The position numbers were made by a program, and so were the translations under genes. From the NCBI GenBank assembly GCA_039197765.1, contig JBCCTX010000003.1, forward strand, positions 1-64,000: a DNA stretch of 64,000 bases. The letters are read 5' to 3'. This DNA comes from JBCCTX01 sp039197765 (GTDB lineage Bacteria; Bacteroidota; Bacteroidia; J057). The notes under the pieces are model-generated. The model was not told where the DNA came from, ran no database searches, and was given only the letters and a program-made list of their open reading frames with translations. Positions 33,292 to 42,338 of this stretch are shown piece by piece. Positions within the stretch are counted from its first letter, which is position 1. The number at the start of each line of letters is the position of its first letter.

Positions 33292-36200
33292 ATGAAAAAT
33301 ATTCTGAGAAGCCTATCTGTTTCTATAAGCCTTTTGGCAGTATTGACCATTCACCCTGTATGGGGCCAGAAGTCTCAAAAGGAGTCCTCTTCAACTGTGA
33401 ATAAGGTATGGGAAGACTTAAGCCTTTCTGGTTTGAAGTTTCGTTGCATAGGGCCTGCCCTAACCTCAGGAAGAATTTCTGATTTTGCAATCAACCCGCA
33501 AAAGCCTAGCGAGTACTATGTGGCAACTTCGTCCGGTGGGGTCTGGAAAACTATTAATGCGGGTACTACCTTTGACCCCATTTTCGATGCGCAAGGCTCT
33601 TATTCCATAGGGTGTATTGCCATGGACCCCTATAACCCCAATGTCATTTGGGTAGGAACGGGGGAGAATAACAACCAGCGTAGTGTAGCCTATGGGGATG
33701 GGGTATACCGTTCTAAAGATGGAGGGAAAAGCTGGAAGCATATGGGATTGAAGGCTTCCGAGCATATCGGAAAGATCCTCGTTCATCCTGCAGATTCGCG
33801 TGTAATATACGTAGCTGCTATTGGTCCTCTTTGGAGTGCTGGCGGGGATCGGGGCGTATTTAGAAGTTTGGATGGAGGAGAAACATGGGAGAATGTATTA
33901 GAGATCGATGAACATACAGGCGTCACAGATTTGGTGATGGATCCCGATAACCCCAATGTACTGTATGCAGCAGCTTACCAAAGAAGGCGACATGTATTTA
34001 CCTATTTAGGAGGTGGCCCAGGTTCAGCTATATATAAAACTGAAGACGGAGGGAATACCTGGGAAAAGTCTTCCAAGGGCTTGCCCGGAGTCGATCTTGG
34101 GAGGATTGGCTTGGCAATTTCCCCAGCCCATCCCGAATATATTTATGCAATTGTAGAAGCTGCAGAGGGAAAAGGGGGAACCTACCGTTCTGCAAATAGA
34201 GGAGCCTCTTGGGAAAAGCGAGGGGGATACTCCACCAGCGGAAATTACTACCAGGAAATCATTGCAGATCCCAAGAATCCAGAGAAGTTGTATGCTATGA
34301 ATACTTGGATGGCAGTAAGTGTGAACGGCGGAAAAAGCTTTTCCGTAGTGGGCGAGGATTTTAAGCATGTAGACAACCATTGTCTTTGGATTGATCCGGA
34401 ATTCACGGACCATTTACTCGTCGGCTGTGATGGAGGAATCTATGAAACTTGGGATACCGGAAAGACTTGGGATTTCAAGGCAAATCTTCCGATCACCCAA
34501 TTCTATAAGGTGGCTGTAGACAATGCAGAGCCCTTCTACAATGTATATGGAGGGACGCAAGACAATTTTAGCTTGGGAGGGCCTTCCCGGGTATCTACTG
34601 CACACGGAATTACGAATGCCGATTGGTTCATTACCCATGGAGGCGATGGCTTTGAGTCTCAAGTAGATCCTGAGAACCCCGATATAGTATATGCCCAGTC
34701 TCAATATGGAGTTTTGGTGCGTTACGACAAGCGAAGCGGGGAAGAAGTCGGGATACAGCCAAAAGCCCGCAAAGGAGAAAATGCCTATCGGTGGAATTGG
34801 GATGCACCCTTAGCGGTGAGTCCACATGCCAAAGGACGCTTGTACTTTGCTGCCAATAAAGTGTTTCGCAGTGATGACTATGGGAACAGTTGGAAGGTGT
34901 TGGGCGAAGATTTAACCGCCCAAATCAATCGAAATGAGCTTAAGGTCATGGATCGGGTTTGGGGCATTGATGCTGTAGCCAAAAATCGCTCTACCTCTCC
35001 TTATGGTACGATTGTGGCTTTTGCTGAGTCTCCGCTCAACAAAGATCTCCTTATCGTGGGTACAGATGATGGCTTGATTCAAATTTCAGAAAATGGAGGA
35101 GATTCCTGGAGGAAGATTTCCTCCATAAAGGGAGCGCCTTCTCAAAGCTATGTAAATGAAGTATATGCTTCTCAACACGATGAAAACGTGATCTATGCTG
35201 CTTTTAATCACCATAAATATGGCGACTTTGCCCCCTATGTCTTCAAGAGTACCGATAAGGGGCAAACTTGGACCTCTATCAGTTCTAATCTGCCCCCAAG
35301 AGGTTCCGTATACGCTCTAGAAGAGGATCATGTAGACCCTAATCTGCTATTTGTAGGTACCGAATTTGGGGTCTTTTTCTCCAGTAGTACAGGAGTTAGT
35401 TGGAAGCAGCTAAAAGCGGGCCTTCCGACTATTGCTGTTCGGGATATTGATATCCAGCGTAGGGAAAATGACTTAGTTTTGGGAACTTTTGGGCGGGGCT
35501 TTTACGTCTTGGACGACTATACCCCTTTGCGTTCGCTCGAAGCAGAAGTCCTGGAAAAAGAAGCAGAACTGTTTAGCATTCGAGATGCCTGGTCTTTTGA
35601 AAAAAGTATGCCTTTAGGCCTTCCAGGTAAATCCTTCCAAGGAGATAGTTACTACTCAGCTGAAAACCTGGGTCCTGAGGCCATGATCACGTATTATATG
35701 AAAGATTCTTGGAAATCAGCTAAAGATTTACGGAAAAAAGCAGAGCAAGAAGCGCGAAAAGATGGCGGAGACGTCCAGTATCCTTCATACGAGGAATTAA
35801 AGGCGGAAAATGAAGCTAAGTCACCCCAATTGTTGGTCACAATTCACGATGCGCAAGGAAAGGTTGTGCGTAAATTTTCGAAAAGCCCCAGTAAGGGAGT
35901 CAATCGTATGAAGTGGGATTTGCGTTACGTTTCTAAAGATCCTATTTCTTTTCGCTCTTCCTCCTTTTACAATCCTTTTGCAGGTAAGGAAGAAGGCACC
36001 CTTGTATTACCGGGAACCTATTCAGTTACACTTTCCAAAGTGGTTGATGGCGAGATTAGTCCGCTTGCAGGCCCTGTGTCTTTTGAAGTAAAGGCCCTCC
36101 AAAATACGGTACTTCCTGCTGCAGATAGAGCGGCCAAAGTAGCCTTTCAGCAACAAGCAAGTGAACTGGCGCGTACGGTTCAAGGAACTTCTTCAAGGCT

Positions 36201-36600
36201 TAGCGAAGCAGGGGATCAGTTGCGCTACATGAAAGAAGCGGTAAACCGGGCAGAGATCGAGCAGCAAGCACTATATGCAGAACTGTATGCCTTGGAGGCA
36301 ACCTTAAAGGGGCTGCGGCAAAAAATGAGTGGAGATCCTATTAAGCGTCGATTGGATATCGATCAGCCCCCCTCAATTATGAATCGGGTATTTAGCCTTG
36401 CCTACGAACAGTTCTATTCCACCGCAGCTCCTACCCAGACCCACAGGGATACTTATGGAATTGCCCTGGAAGAATTTGAACCTGTTTTACAGGAAGTCAA
36501 TAGTTTTCTAGAAGGGGATATGGAGACCTTTAAGCAAAAGTTAGAGGCGGCTGGTGCTCCCTACACGCCAGGGAGGAAGGTCGAGCTGGGAAATAACTAA
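33292..36600 (+). CDS. Secreted BNR/VPS10 repeat (sialidase-like propeller) protein
   Basis: An 1102-residue exported protein with a signal peptide ending near VWGQ (residue 26). Residues about 40-750 contain roughly ten Asp-box repeats, for example YRSKDGGKSW, FRSLDGGETW, YKTEDGGNTW, FRSDDYGNSW and FKSTDKGQTW, forming sortilin/VPS10-like beta-propellers. The C-terminal third has a beta domain (VRKFSKSPSKGVNRMKWDLRY) and a helical tail. No sialidase catalytic Arg triad is apparent, so it probably binds rather than cleaves. No T9SS sorting domain is visible. It is followed 3 bp later by a thioesterase gene. Confidence 0.88.
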   Translation: MKNILRSLSVSISLLAVLTIHPVWGQKSQKESSSTVNKVWEDLSLSGLKFRCIGPALTSGRISDFAINPQKPSEYYVATSSGGVWKTINAGTTFDPIFDAQGSYSIGCIAMDPYNPNVIWVGTGENNNQRSVAYGDGVYRSKDGGKSWKHMGLKASEHIGKILVHPADSRVIYVAAIGPLWSAGGDRGVFRSLDGGETWENVLEIDEHTGVTDLVMDPDNPNVLYAAAYQRRRHVFTYLGGGPGSAIYKTEDGGNTWEKSSKGLPGVDLGRIGLAISPAHPEYIYAIVEAAEGKGGTYRSANRGASWEKRGGYSTSGNYYQEIIADPKNPEKLYAMNTWMAVSVNGGKSFSVVGEDFKHVDNHCLWIDPEFTDHLLVGCDGGIYETWDTGKTWDFKANLPITQFYKVAVDNAEPFYNVYGGTQDNFSLGGPSRVSTAHGITNADWFITHGGDGFESQVDPENPDIVYAQSQYGVLVRYDKRSGEEVGIQPKARKGENAYRWNWDAPLAVSPHAKGRLYFAANKVFRSDDYGNSWKVLGEDLTAQINRNELKVMDRVWGIDAVAKNRSTSPYGTIVAFAESPLNKDLLIVGTDDGLIQISENGGDSWRKISSIKGAPSQSYVNEVYASQHDENVIYAAFNHHKYGDFAPYVFKSTDKGQTWTSISSNLPPRGSVYALEEDHVDPNLLFVGTEFGVFFSSSTGVSWKQLKAGLPTIAVRDIDIQRRENDLVLGTFGRGFYVLDDYTPLRSLEAEVLEKEAELFSIRDAWSFEKSMPLGLPGKSFQGDSYYSAENLGPEAMITYYMKDSWKSAKDLRKKAEQEARKDGGDVQYPSYEELKAENEAKSPQLLVTIHDAQGKVVRKFSKSPSKGVNRMKWDLRYVSKDPISFRSSSFYNPFAGKEEGTLVLPGTYSVTLSKVVDGEISPLAGPVSFEVKALQNTVLPAADRAAKVAFQQQASELARTVQGTSSRLSEAGDQLRYMKEAVNRAEIEQQALYAELYALEATLKGLRQKMSGDPIKRRLDIDQPPSIMNRVFSLAYEQFYSTAAPTQTHRDTYGIALEEFEPVLQEVNSFLEGDMETFKQKLEAAGAPYTPGRKVELGNN

Positions 36601-36603
36601 CGG

Positions 36604-37185
36604 ATGGGACTAAGCAAGAAATCCCCATCGGAGATAGAACAGGAAGTACGCTTCAAGCATACTCGGGAATCACAGATTACGATGACCCAGTTGATGCTAC
36701 CTTCTTATTCTAATTTCAGTGGGAAAATCCATGGCGGATACATTCTCAACCTAATGGACCAGATAGCCTTTGCCTGTGCCTCTAAACATTCGGGACACTA
36801 TTGTGTAACAGCTTCTGTCAATAAGGTGGATTTTCTCACCCCGATTGAAGTGGGGGAATTGGTAACCCTAAAGGCTTCTGTCAATTACACTGGTCGCACC
36901 TCTATGGTCGTCGGACTTCGGGTGGAATCGGAAAATATCCAACAGGGTTTTGTCAAGCATTGCAACTCCTCTTACTTCACCATGGTGGCGAAGAACGAAC
37001 GAGGAGAGAGTGTACCCGTACCAGGGCTTATTTTGGAAGATAAAGAAGGGGTTAGGCGCTTTGCCCGTAGCATTCGAAGAAAGCAGCAAGCAGCCATACG
37101 CGACCATAGCTTTCGTCCTGATAAATTTGAGGTAGCGCCTTTTCTGGAAATTCTTGCGCAGCAGAATGTGCGTGTGGAACTGTAG
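36604..37185 (+). CDS. Hotdog-fold acyl-CoA thioesterase
   Basis: A 193-residue acyl-CoA thioesterase of the YciA/BFIT type. The core motif is NFSGKIHGGYILNLMDQIAFACA, where HGG and the following Asp are functionally important, followed by VDFLTPIEVGELVTLKASVNYTGRTSM. It hydrolyses acyl-CoA to free fatty acid and CoA. The single hotdog domain occupies residues about 20-140; the basic C-terminal tail is unusual. The start lies 3 bp after the BNR stop, so it is co-transcribed, but a functional link to that secreted protein is not obvious. Confidence 0.9.
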   Translation: MGLSKKSPSEIEQEVRFKHTRESQITMTQLMLPSYSNFSGKIHGGYILNLMDQIAFACASKHSGHYCVTASVNKVDFLTPIEVGELVTLKASVNYTGRTSMVVGLRVESENIQQGFVKHCNSSYFTMVAKNERGESVPVPGLILEDKEGVRRFARSIRRKQQAAIRDHSFRPDKFEVAPFLEILAQQNVRVEL

Positions 37186-37325
37186 GTTTCTGAATAATTA
37201 TTTTTTTTACCTTATGATCTGGATCGGAACGAGCTATATCGCTTAGACGAGAAGAACCCTGTAGTAATATGCCACTAACCATCGAGCCTAACACTCAAAA
37301 GTGTACGGTATAGAAAAACATATTC

Positions 37326-38141
37326 ATGAAAAAACAAATCGTTAGAATATTGTCGAGTATTTCCCCATCCATGGTAGTTGAATTGGCATATAATACTTTA
37401 ACCAATCCACAGCATAAAAAGCTAAGGGAACATGAAGTAGAAATGCTAAATAAGTCTCGGAAAGAAAAGATGAAGTTTGGTGAATTTGATATTCAAATAT
37501 ATAAATGGGGAAATCAAGAAGACGAGGGAATTCTTCTCATTCATGGCTGGGAAGGTCAGGCAGGAAATTTTACAGATATAATCAAAGAGCTTTTAAAAAA
37601 AAATTATTACGTAATATCGTTTGACGGTCCATCCCATGGTTTTAGCAGTAAAGGAAAGACGAGTTTATTCGAGTTTAGTGATTTAGTAGGAAAAATGATC
37701 AGAGAAAATGGATGTAGAAAATTAATAAGTCATTCCTTCGGAGGAGTAGCAACAACTTATGCCTTGTATAGGAACAGAGATATTGAAATAGATAAATATG
37801 TGCTATTAACCACTCCGGATAAATTTAGTGAAAGAATTAATGATGTGGGAAATAGTGTAGGAATAACTCAAAAGGTACAAAATAAACTGGTAGAAAAGTT
37901 AGAGAATGAAATTCAGATAAAAGTATCTGAAGCAAATGTCAGTTCGTTTGTAAAAGAAATAAATGTGAAAAAGGCTCTAATTATTCATGATAAGAATGAC
38001 AAGGTTATTCCGATAGAACAATCCAAAAATGTCTATCAAAATTGGGAAGGGTGTAGTTTTAAAGAAATAGAGGGGACCGGGCATTTCAGAATTTTAAGAA
38101 CCTTTGAAGTAGCGGAATCAATTGTGAATTTTATGAATTAA
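37326..38141 (+). CDS. Alpha/beta hydrolase
   Basis: A 271-residue alpha/beta-hydrolase fold protein without a signal peptide. The oxyanion segment is LLIHGWEG, the nucleophile elbow SHSFGG, the acid in HDKNDKV and the catalytic His in GTGHFRI, so the triad is complete. Probably an esterase or lipase-like enzyme. Base composition stands out: many AAA, ATA and AAT codons make this clearly more AT-rich than the genes beside it, which suggests recent transfer or weak expression constraint. Confidence 0.87.
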   Translation: MKKQIVRILSSISPSMVVELAYNTLTNPQHKKLREHEVEMLNKSRKEKMKFGEFDIQIYKWGNQEDEGILLIHGWEGQAGNFTDIIKELLKKNYYVISFDGPSHGFSSKGKTSLFEFSDLVGKMIRENGCRKLISHSFGGVATTYALYRNRDIEIDKYVLLTTPDKFSERINDVGNSVGITQKVQNKLVEKLENEIQIKVSEANVSSFVKEINVKKALIIHDKNDKVIPIEQSKNVYQNWEGCSFKEIEGTGHFRILRTFEVAESIVNFMN

Positions 38142-38202
38142 ATGGGTAATAAGCCACTAATGTGTGACTGCTCAAATTTTGGGTATAATCTAAGTCCCTT
38201 TG

Positions 38203-39072
38203 TTACTCTAAATATGACGAGATATCTATATAGGTGAACTCCATAGAGTCTTCAAAGAAGTGCCGCAATATTCTTTTATGAGAGGAGCCGTAGATCATGA
38301 GAAAGCGATCTTCATCACTTTCGATGAGATTTAACATATTTGCATAAATTCTTAAGTTTCTTCGGTAATCTTTTGTTATTCCATCTGCTCCAATGTAAGA
38401 GTCCCCTGCACCTAGCTGAATCATACCACTAAGTTTATCTTGACCGCTTACCTTTTCAACTTCTTGCGAATTCAAAAAACTGTAGTAGGCCAGTAGGGGC
38501 ATAGTTGTTTTTAGCGAATCGCTAGTAGAATATTTCTTGGTAAAATAGGATGTAAAATAATTCCACTTTTCGTACAAACCTGTTTCTTTGGCATGCTGAT
38601 CCCAGTCTGCTACGCGGTTCTCCAAGTGAAGGGGTGCTTGCGTATCAACTCCGTAAATATGTGGGTGATCTAATTGCTTTGCTAGTCTAAAACCAAGTTG
38701 ATACATTTCGGGAACTGGAAGCTCAAAATTACCTTTTCTGTACTCCTGATAGAGGCTATCGAGTTTTGCCTGTTTTTTTATAGGAACTTCAAGTGCTATT
38801 TTTGTCGGTTGGAATCTCTTCAAATGATCAAGAAGTTCTTGAATCTCTTTCTGTGTTTTTTCAGAGGAAATATCTACATGGTACTTACGTTTGTAAGCAT
38901 CTATATTTGATTTAAAATGAAAAGTTCCAAGTATAGCCACTTCAGCAGTGGGATAATTTATTTCACTGCGTTCAGTCTGTAGAACTTCATTATTCCCTAC
39001 CTTTCTTTCTTCTTTATGGCTGCACCCAGCGAAGACTAAACATAGGTTAGCCATGATTAATATTTTTTTCAA
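38203..39072 (-). CDS. DUF5694 family lipoprotein
   Basis: A 289-residue lipoprotein. The mature domain opens with VAILGTFHFKSN and contains PTKIALEVP, GVDTQAPL and FLMIYGSSHKRILRHF, the pattern of DUF5694, a distant relative of the TraB/ChaN fold, whose activity is unknown. The frame is open to an ATG at 39225. A TTG at 39072 gives a near-ideal lipoprotein signal (KKILIMANLCLVFAGC), while the ATG at 39054 leaves it without basic residues; the choice is tentative. The stop faces the hydrolase 61 bp away. Confidence 0.72.
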   Translation of the reverse strand: MKKILIMANLCLVFAGCSHKEERKVGNNEVLQTERSEINYPTAEVAILGTFHFKSNIDAYKRKYHVDISSEKTQKEIQELLDHLKRFQPTKIALEVPIKKQAKLDSLYQEYRKGNFELPVPEMYQLGFRLAKQLDHPHIYGVDTQAPLHLENRVADWDQHAKETGLYEKWNYFTSYFTKKYSTSDSLKTTMPLLAYYSFLNSQEVEKVSGQDKLSGMIQLGAGDSYIGADGITKDYRRNLRIYANMLNLIESDEDRFLMIYGSSHKRILRHFFEDSMEFTYIDISSYLE

Positions 39073-39610
39073 TTGGGTAGTAATTCTAGCTTGGTAAAGG
39101 ACATTCCGCTCCTTATTGCTTAGCTGTTGAGGGGCCAACTCGTAATGCGAGCAACACGCTGTAAGCAATTCCAAAATCATAATTTTTTCGAACTTCGAAG
39201 TAGGCTTTTGTCTGGTTGTTTTCATAATAACATGATTTAATGTGCCAGGGCATACATATTTTCAGGAGGAGGACCCTGGAGGCCTATTTATTTTAAAAAC
39301 CTGAATGGCAACCTCTTTTAGTACCTATAATCCTCTCTAAGTTCCTGCTTGGGTTTTTAAAACCCCCTACTTCAATGGATGGCTATATTTACATAAAAGT
39401 TTAAAATAGTCTCAAAAATCAACGTTTCACGTTGAAAAAATTGAAGAGATTTTCTGTACATGGCAAAACTATATTAGGGCGATTTTCAATCTATTTTGGA
39501 GCTATTGGTCATCCCCAACCCCCTTCTCCATAGCAAAATTCCATCGCTACAAGGGAGATACGGGAAAATTATCGATACGGCAAAGTCCCGTATGGATGAA
39601 CACGTGTTGG
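39073..39610. other. Intergenic region
   Basis: About 540 bp between the DUF5694 start and the LytTR regulator stop. It contains a 15-bp palindrome GGGTTTT-T-AAAACCC at 39351-39365, the hairpin at 39419-39435, and ATACGGGA/TCCCGTAT at 39558-39593. I see no convincing gene; the in-frame extension of the DUF5694 gene covers 39073-39225. Confidence 0.5.
39419..39435 (-). terminator. Candidate terminator of the LytTR operon
   Basis: TCAACGT-TTC-ACGTTGA forms a 7-bp stem, followed on the minus strand by TTTTTGAG. It lies about 175 bp after the regulator stop codon. Confidence 0.45.
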
Positions 39611-40318
39611 CTAAGCATCCTGCTGTTGTAACCATTGCTGGAATCTTTTCTTGTAGGTTCGCCCTACTTTCAACTCCCTTTTTCCAATGGTGAGATGGGA
39701 ACTTCCCATCTGGTCTATGTAAGTCAAATTGACGATGTAGGATTTGTGTATGCGCAAAAAGTCCTCGTTCAACTTCTCGATCAGATCCTTCATCCGCATA
39801 TATACTAGTTCTGGTAATTGGTCCTTTAGGTGAATTTTTACATATTCTTTCATCCCTTCAATGAAGAGGATATCTGTCATGGCAATTTTTTTGAGTTGGT
39901 ATTCACTGCGAACAAACAAAAAAGTCTGAGAGGCTTTATTGGGATGTTTTCTCCACTGATAATAGGTTCGTGCTTTATCGACTGCTTGGAGAAAGCGTTG
40001 TTCTGAAAAAGGCTTCACCAGATAGTCCAATACATTTAACTCGAAGGCTTTAGCTGCGAATTGCTCATAGGCCGTAGTGAAGATGATCAAGGGAGATAGT
40101 TGATGATCTTCGGCTACTGTAATACCGGTCATTTTGGGCATTTGAATGTCTAAAAAAATGATATCAGCCTGGTGTTCGGAAAGCCATTCGCTAACTTCTC
40201 CGCCATCTTTACATTCTCCTACTACCTGTAAGTCTTTCTGGCTTTCCACAAACCTTCTTATAAGAGAGCGAGCAAGGGGCTCATCATCAACGATGAGGCA
40301 CTTCAAGAGCTTTTCCAT
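39611..40318 (-). CDS. LytTR-family response regulator
   Basis: A 235-residue regulator. The receiver domain (about 5-120) has IVDDEPLAR, phospho-acceptor Asp in IIFLDIQMPKMTG and Lys in YLVKPFSEQRF. The C-terminal LytTR DNA-binding domain (about 135-235) contains LFIEGMKEYVKIHL and FLRIHKSYIVNL. Such proteins bind two direct repeats upstream of their target genes. Start overlaps the kinase stop by 32 nt, so the pair is translationally coupled. The target is unknown. Confidence 0.94.
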   Translation of the reverse strand: MEKLLKCLIVDDEPLARSLIRRFVESQKDLQVVGECKDGGEVSEWLSEHQADIIFLDIQMPKMTGITVAEDHQLSPLIIFTTAYEQFAAKAFELNVLDYLVKPFSEQRFLQAVDKARTYYQWRKHPNKASQTFLFVRSEYQLKKIAMTDILFIEGMKEYVKIHLKDQLPELVYMRMKDLIEKLNEDFLRIHKSYIVNLTYIDQMGSSHLTIGKRELKVGRTYKKRFQQWLQQQDA

Positions 40319-41339
40319 TGAGGCTAAGGATTAATTGGACGGAAAAAAAGGATTCCAGTTGCTGAATATCGAGGCGGTACTGACTGGGGTAGATAAGTGC
40401 CAATCGTTTTTTAGTATTTTCTATACCTACCCCGGAAGCTCTTTCTAAAGAGGTATAGGTAGGATTTTTGGGATTTTGAGCCAGAAAAGTCAGAACTTGA
40501 TTTTCTACTGATAAGGTGAGTACCCATTTATCTTTTGCTCCCTCAATGTAACCGTGTTTGAACATGTTTTCGATAAAGGGGAGCAATAACAAAGGGGCTA
40601 TAGGGTGCTTGGCATGTACCCCTTGGTGGGAAAGTTTTTTCAAGGGTAAATCCTCATATTTTAGGGAATATAGGGTAATCAAGGTTTGCAAGAATTGAAT
40701 TTCGTCTGTCAGCTTCACCCGTTCCCCTTCCGTTCGGTAAATTAGATATCGAAGCATTTGAGATATCTCCAGTAGCATGGGTGCAGTGCGAAGGTCTTGG
40801 TCTAGGGCAAGAGAATATACATTGTTGATGGCATTGAACAAGAAGTGTGGACTGAGCTGGTTCTTTAGGACGCGTAATTCTGTCTTGTACTCCAGAACTT
40901 TGATACGATTTCGTTCATTTTCTTGATGTATCCACCTGTCTCCCAAACTGTAGAAAAATCCCAAGAAAAAGGCCGCAGAAGAGGAGCTTACCAGTCGAAA
41001 TAGAGCGGTTTGGTCATAGAATTCTTGCTCCTCAGCAGTTGTGAGGTAGGGAATAAACCAAAGCTTTTCTAGGAACATTCGAATGAAAATCACCCCGCCA
41101 ACAAAGACCAGAGAGAGCGAGACATAGGACCAATAGCTTTTTTGTTCAAAAAATTTGGGGAACAAGGTATAGGCATTGCCATAGAAAAGGAATGCCGCAA
41201 AAAGGAAGGAAATGGAAATTTTCAAAACGGCACTCCGGAAGGGAAGAAATTGGAAGGTCGAAGCCAAGAAGACTCCCCCTACTAATAGCCATACACTGAG
41301 GTGAATTGCCCAGGTGGGTATACGATACACACTATTCAT
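40287..41339 (-). CDS. LytS/YehU-type sensor histidine kinase
   Basis: A 350-residue membrane kinase. Four hydrophobic helices occupy about residues 10-140, followed by a His_kinase domain with QLSPHFLFNAINNVY (phospho-acceptor His) and an ATPase domain with LLLPFIENMFKHGY and GVGIENTKKRLALIY. There is no large periplasmic sensor, so it probably senses a membrane-linked signal. It forms a two-component system with the LytTR regulator. Confidence 0.93.
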   Translation of the reverse strand: MNSVYRIPTWAIHLSVWLLVGGVFLASTFQFLPFRSAVLKISISFLFAAFLFYGNAYTLFPKFFEQKSYWSYVSLSLVFVGGVIFIRMFLEKLWFIPYLTTAEEQEFYDQTALFRLVSSSSAAFFLGFFYSLGDRWIHQENERNRIKVLEYKTELRVLKNQLSPHFLFNAINNVYSLALDQDLRTAPMLLEISQMLRYLIYRTEGERVKLTDEIQFLQTLITLYSLKYEDLPLKKLSHQGVHAKHPIAPLLLLPFIENMFKHGYIEGAKDKWVLTLSVENQVLTFLAQNPKNPTYTSLERASGVGIENTKKRLALIYPSQYRLDIQQLESFFSVQLILSLNGKALEVPHR

Positions 41340-41510
41340 AAATATTTTTTTATCCCTTCAAGCTTTTGCTCTTCGGCAAATTAAGGCGGTTTTTCAGAGT
41401 CTATTTACCGTTTGTTGAATAGTCTTTGCACTTGGTTGAAAGCGCAGCTCACGATGGGGCAAAACACAGGTACAAAGTAGTTATTGGGCCATTCTTCCAT
41501 AAAAACCAAT

Positions 41511-42263
41511 ATGAAATCTTTAAAGTTAACATTTTTGACCCTTACCTTGCTTTTTTGTTTTGCCTGTGAATCAGAAGACACAGTGTCTCCATCTTCTGAA
41601 ACCCTATCCACAGATGACGCAGCCGAGATAGTATCTTCATCTGTATCGGATAATTCTGCTGGATTAAACGCAATGGTATCCGATATAGTTCGTACCACAG
41701 AAAGCTCCCTTTCCTCTGAGATGGAGTCTCCATCCAACGGCTGTGGGTACCAAATGGATACGGTTTTTAGTACCTCCAATCCAAGTGGAACCGTGAGCAC
41801 CTATTCCTTTCAATTCGCTTATGCGTATGAGATTCAATGTAAAAGTAACAACATCCCGGAGTTTGTGGCAGTTAGCTCCAGTTATGAGGGAACCTATGAC
41901 GGTCCTCGGCTTGTCTCGGATAATACGGGTATTGCCTCTTTTTCTATGTCAGGTTTCCCCCTAACTCAATCCGCGTATATAATTAATGGAGTTTATGAGC
42001 GCTCTGGGGACTTCGAATCTCGCGTTAGGAATATGACGCAGAGCAATTCGACGGTTTCTTTTGACTTGAGTGCGCTAAGCTATGACAAACAATTGGGTGA
42101 AATCAGTTCTGGTACAGCCTCCCTTAGCCTATCTGGAACCTTGAAAAGTGGAGAATCCTACAGCTACATGGGAAGTTTATCCTTTGAAGGAAATGGGGTA
42201 GTCATCCTTACTTTGAACGGAGAAATCTATACCATAGACCTCCGGACTGGGGAAATTTCTTAA
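41511..42263 (+). CDS. Lipoprotein of unknown function
   Basis: A 250-residue lipoprotein; signal ends in LLFCFACESED. A Ser/Asp/Glu-rich low-complexity stretch of about 60 residues follows and then a predicted beta-rich domain (YSFQFAYAYEIQC, GTASLSLSGTLKSGESY). I do not recognise a family. The frame is open from 41484, but the Met at 41511 begins the signal directly. It may be a surface-exposed lipoprotein. Confidence 0.72.
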   Translation: MKSLKLTFLTLTLLFCFACESEDTVSPSSETLSTDDAAEIVSSSVSDNSAGLNAMVSDIVRTTESSLSSEMESPSNGCGYQMDTVFSTSNPSGTVSTYSFQFAYAYEIQCKSNNIPEFVAVSSSYEGTYDGPRLVSDNTGIASFSMSGFPLTQSAYIINGVYERSGDFESRVRNMTQSNSTVSFDLSALSYDKQLGEISSGTASLSLSGTLKSGESYSYMGSLSFEGNGVVILTLNGEIYTIDLRTGEIS

Positions 42264-42338
42264 TGCAAATATGTGTTGAATGATCTGCCTAGGGGATACC
42301 TGGGCAGATTTTCATCTGTTCACCCCAAAATACGTCTA

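Noticed and set aside
39496..39693. Plus-strand 65-codon frame
   Set aside because: It overlaps the 3' end of the LytTR gene in antisense and contains low-complexity residues with no conserved domain.
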